Assembly: GCA_965219635.1 (NCBI GenBank)
Contig: OZ244783.1
Location: 1,116,001-1,180,000, forward strand
From: JAPOXR01 sp965219635
GTDB lineage: Bacteria; Pseudomonadota; Alphaproteobacteria; Rhodobacterales; Rhodobacteraceae
Length of the DNA stretch: 64,000 nucleotides
Direction: 5' to 3'
The position numbers and the translations under genes are program-made. Each line of letters starts with the position of its first letter. Position 1 is the first letter of the stretch. Positions 62,901 through 64,000 of the stretch are shown piece by piece. Below the pieces are notes generated by a model. The model searched no databases, was not told the DNA's origin, and was given only the letters and a program-made list of their open reading frames with translations.

Positions 62901-63342
62901 GACAGCGGCAAAGGCAAGAGCAGAATTCGATGGAGACTTCCGGATGAGCTTTCATCTTGCGCCGCCAATCTTCAACCGCACCGGTGCAAATGGGCGGCCC
63001 GCGAAGCGGCGCTTTGGACCCTGGATGATAGTGGTGTTCAGTCTGTTGGCGCGCATGAAAAGGTTGCGCGGCACACTCCTGGACCCGTTCGCCTATAGCA
63101 GGGAACGGCGACTGCAGCGGGAATTCCTGTCGACCTACGAGGAAGACATGATTGAAGTAGCGCAATCGCTGACTGGAACCGGCAACGAGGCGGCACTGGA
63201 ACTGGCAAGACTGCCACTCGAAGTCAGAGGATTTGGCCCGGTCTGGGAAAAGAACTGGCGCGTCGCCATGGAGCGCCGGGAGGTGCTGCTTGAAGAATTT
63301 CGATCGGGAACGCGCAGGGAATTTGCCGTGGCTGCCGAATGA
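59926..63342 (+). CDS. Indolepyruvate:ferredoxin oxidoreductase, IorA and IorB fused
   Basis: This enzyme oxidatively decarboxylates aryl pyruvates such as indolepyruvate to acyl-CoA with reduction of ferredoxin, using thiamine diphosphate. About 1138 residues hold the pyrimidine-binding domain (GTQALVRLLLEQ, GYVSGYRGSPLG), the TPP domain with MGGEGANWIGE and GDGTYNHSG, a ferredoxin-like cluster motif CEGCGDCGVQSNC (about residue 632) and a C-terminal gamma domain with GVGGTGVVTIG (about 718). All the parts are on one chain. The start is uncertain: GTG 59926 has GGGAG four bases upstream and begins near the family start; ATG 59887 and 59797 are alternatives that add unconserved residues. Confidence 0.88.
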   Translation: MVLEIREPRLADRFDLGCSTVLINGTQALVRLLLEQAARDASAGLNTAGYVSGYRGSPLGAVDFQMANARAELEAARIHFAPALNEDIAATALWGTQQAELRGEGLHDGVFGLWYGKGPGVDRSGDVLRHANFAGTSRYGGVVMALGDDHTGESSTTLHQSEFALMDAYVPVLSPAGVQELIEFGLLGFALSRYSGNWVGLKCVKETIESTAVVTIDDSSNSIVIPELELPVGGLNIRLHDTPRAQEARVIEHRRYAAEAFWRANRIDRRVIGKPGARLGFVSAGKSWLDLVHALQLLDIDENEAERLGITAYKVGMTWPLDRESLTEWTEGLDLVVVVEEKRKLLEFQIREALSGIGNGLRILGRHDEKGREIFPSKYALEPVWIANRLGEILEREGRISDRLNEPIAALRCLETSSRRKDLIQRVPYFCSGCPHNTSTKLPEGSRAYAGIGCHYMVQWMDRETVGFTHMGGEGANWIGESQFSKRGHVFQNMGDGTYNHSGIMAIRAAVAANANMTYKILFNDAVAMTGGQKNDGALSAGRIAHELVAIGLKRVVVVHDGKEQPYRGDFPKGVDFFERSELEGVQRTLRDTKGVTAIVYVQTCAAEKRRRRKRGTFPDIDRRVFINTDVCEGCGDCGVQSNCISIVPVDTPFGTKRSIDQSSCNKDFSCLEGFCPSFVTLEGAVPKSRELVELDIPELPLPGQPPIHGTFNIVVTGVGGTGVVTIGAILAMAGFLDGKGAAMIEMAGLAQKGGAVCVHCRIAERQEDISAIRVSVGEADCLVGGDLVVAASSEFLSLARPGRTGASVNEHEIITGEFTRNPDFRIPGEGLRQRLVSACGEDRTSFLDAVALSRRVLGDSIYSNMVVLGHAWQRGFLPLSLDALVKAIELNGASVKNNKEAFALGRWAALHPDLAEGLVKTAEPKEDASKNDLEVRRAEHLALHTGGSLVDRWRELLDRFSDPELRSAVSEAHFKLLAIKDEYEVARLHLETAAKARAEFDGDFRMSFHLAPPIFNRTGANGRPAKRRFGPWMIVVFSLLARMKRLRGTLLDPFAYSRERRLQREFLSTYEEDMIEVAQSLTGTGNEAALELARLPLEVRGFGPVWEKNWRVAMERREVLLEEFRSGTRREFAVAAE

Positions 63343-63352
63343 TAGGTGCCCG

Positions 63353-63586
63353 CTATCCCTTCCTGATTACGAACAACCCCCCATCAAGTGTGTCCTCCTG
63401 ATTCAGCAATGTGTGGCCCTGCTCGGCACAGTAGTGCGGAATGTCCACGACAGCAGCGGGGTCGTCAGCCAGCACCCGCAGCACATCGCCTGTCGATAGT
63501 TGCCGCATGCTCTTGCGGATGCGCAGCACCGGCAATGGGCAAAGAAGTCCAGATGCGTCGATTTCCATCTCGGCTGTCATGGGCAT
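63353..63586 (-). CDS. TusA-family sulfur carrier
   Basis: This 77-residue protein has the LLCPLPVLRIRKSMRQL core with the persulfide cysteine, DPAAVVDIPHYC and the C-terminal FVIRKG. TusA-like proteins carry sulfane sulfur for tRNA thiolation, molybdenum cofactor or sulfur oxidation. A second cysteine (HYC) is also present. It is divergent from ccdA, 107 bases apart, with a palindrome between them. Confidence 0.9.
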   Translation of the reverse strand: MPMTAEMEIDASGLLCPLPVLRIRKSMRQLSTGDVLRVLADDPAAVVDIPHYCAEQGHTLLNQEDTLDGGLFVIRKG

Positions 63587-63613
63587 GGGTTATGTTGAGG
63601 TCACCGCAGAGTC

Positions 63614-63625
63614 CACAAATTTGTG
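63614..63625. promoter_or_regulatory. 12-base perfect palindrome between tusA-like and ccdA-like genes
   Basis: CACAAATTTGTG is a perfect inverted repeat lying in the 107 bases between two divergent sulfur- and redox-linked genes. Its position suits an operator shared by both. Which protein, if any, binds it is unknown. Confidence 0.35.
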
Positions 63626-63693
63626 AACTCCAAAATGTGCAGAATGCAAGTAGTCTGTTATGTTGGCAGCCCCAGTGACCCGGTACCTACTGC

Positions 63694-64000
63694 ATGATTG
63701 CAATCGACATATTTGACGCTGGCTTGTTAACCGCGATGCTTGTCGCATTGGCTGGCGGCATTCTGAGTTTTGCTTCGCCATGCGTGCTGCCGGTGGTGCC
63801 GGCATACTTGGCATACATGAGCGGAACGACCTTCAGCGAACTTGAGAAGGAGGGGCGGCGGCGGGAAACAACGATTACAGCCCTGTATTTCGTACTTGGC
63901 CTCTCAACTATTTTTGTTCTGCTTGGACTTGCGGCATCGGCCATCGGCTCAGTGTTCCTGTCCAACCAGCAATTGTTCGGGCGGCTCGCCGGATGTGTCG
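63694..64000 (+). CDS. CcdA/DsbD-family thiol-reduction membrane protein, 5' part
   Basis: From ATG 63694 the frame stays open to the window end (about 102 codons, no stop), so only the N-terminal part is visible. It contains helix 1 with the motif ILSFASPCVLPVVPAYLAYM, whose cysteine is one of the pair that relays electrons across the membrane in CcdA and DsbD, then a charged loop (ELEKEGRRRET) and the start of the second helix. CcdA feeds reductant to periplasmic cytochrome c maturation or to sulfur-oxidation thioredoxins. Confidence 0.85.
   Translation, partial: MIAIDIFDAGLLTAMLVALAGGILSFASPCVLPVVPAYLAYMSGTTFSELEKEGRRRETTITALYFVLGLSTIFVLLGLAASAIGSVFLSNQQLFGRLAGCV

Noticed and set aside
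1..64000. Mobile elements, CRISPR arrays, rRNA genes or phage modules
   Set aside because: No transposase, integrase, cas gene, spaced direct repeats or rRNA sequence was seen anywhere in the window.

Overview
The window is a compact, mostly housekeeping stretch of an alphaproteobacterial chromosome of moderately high GC content. The evidence for this is the SleB-type hydrolase, the pdhA-pdhB-pdhC operon with a lipoyl domain on E1-beta, the long acidic L9, a solitary aa3-type oxidase subunit I gene, the tkt-gap-pgk order, ZapA, the Grx4-BolA pair and the fused indolepyruvate:ferredoxin oxidoreductase. A Rhodobacterales-like or related marine lineage is my best guess; this is inference from gene content only. 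I saw no insertion sequence, integrase, phage gene, CRISPR array or rRNA.

Layout. 0.4-7.8 kb: cell-wall hydrolase, glmM, a UbiH-type hydroxylase, ilvC, then carA divergent from a YqeY-family gene. 8.2-10.3 kb: a secreted Sel1-repeat / peptidoglycan-binding / trypsin-like fusion protein. 10.6-13.4 kb: ctaD and lipB on the minus strand and a tRNA-Leu(GAG) with a good promoter. 13.8-18.7 kb: a four-gene PotABCD-like ABC uptake operon with a hairpin after the binding-protein gene and a first permease carrying a roughly 230-residue extra-membrane insertion. 18.8-24.2 kb: minus-strand operon dacA-like, tmk, holB, tatD, MBL hydrolase, AEC transporter. 24.4-35 kb is the accessory part: a UxaA-family dehydratase, a stand-alone MbtI/Irp9-type salicylate synthase, an orphan HigA antitoxin, tRNA-Ser(TGA), a beta-hydroxyacid dehydrogenase, a complete TRAP transporter, pobA and a MetE-C-like methyltransferase. 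35-41 kb: a redoxin, rpe, acs and a pxpBCA 5-oxoprolinase operon. 41-48.3 kb: rplI-rpsR-rpsF divergent from fabD-fabG-acpP-(HisA-like)-fabF-mltG. 48.3-57.2 kb: the minus-strand central carbon block tkt, gap, pgk, ftsB, pdhA, pdhB, pdhC. 57.4-64 kb: a coiled-coil protein, zapA, grxD-bolA, a LysR regulator divergent from a fused IorAB, tusA, and the start of ccdA cut by the window edge.

The genes supply cell-wall recycling and synthesis, fatty-acid elongation, glycolysis to acetyl-CoA, acetate activation and uptake of polyamine-like and acidic solutes. The most unusual items are: (1) a HisA-fold protein inside the fatty-acid gene cluster whose catalytic Asp8 is Glu and whose second catalytic Asp is Asn; (2) a salicylate synthase with every MbtI active-site residue but no siderophore genes around it; (3) the Sel1-PGB-S1C protease fusion; and (4) the enlarged PotB-like permease. 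I found no convincing wholly new multi-gene system.
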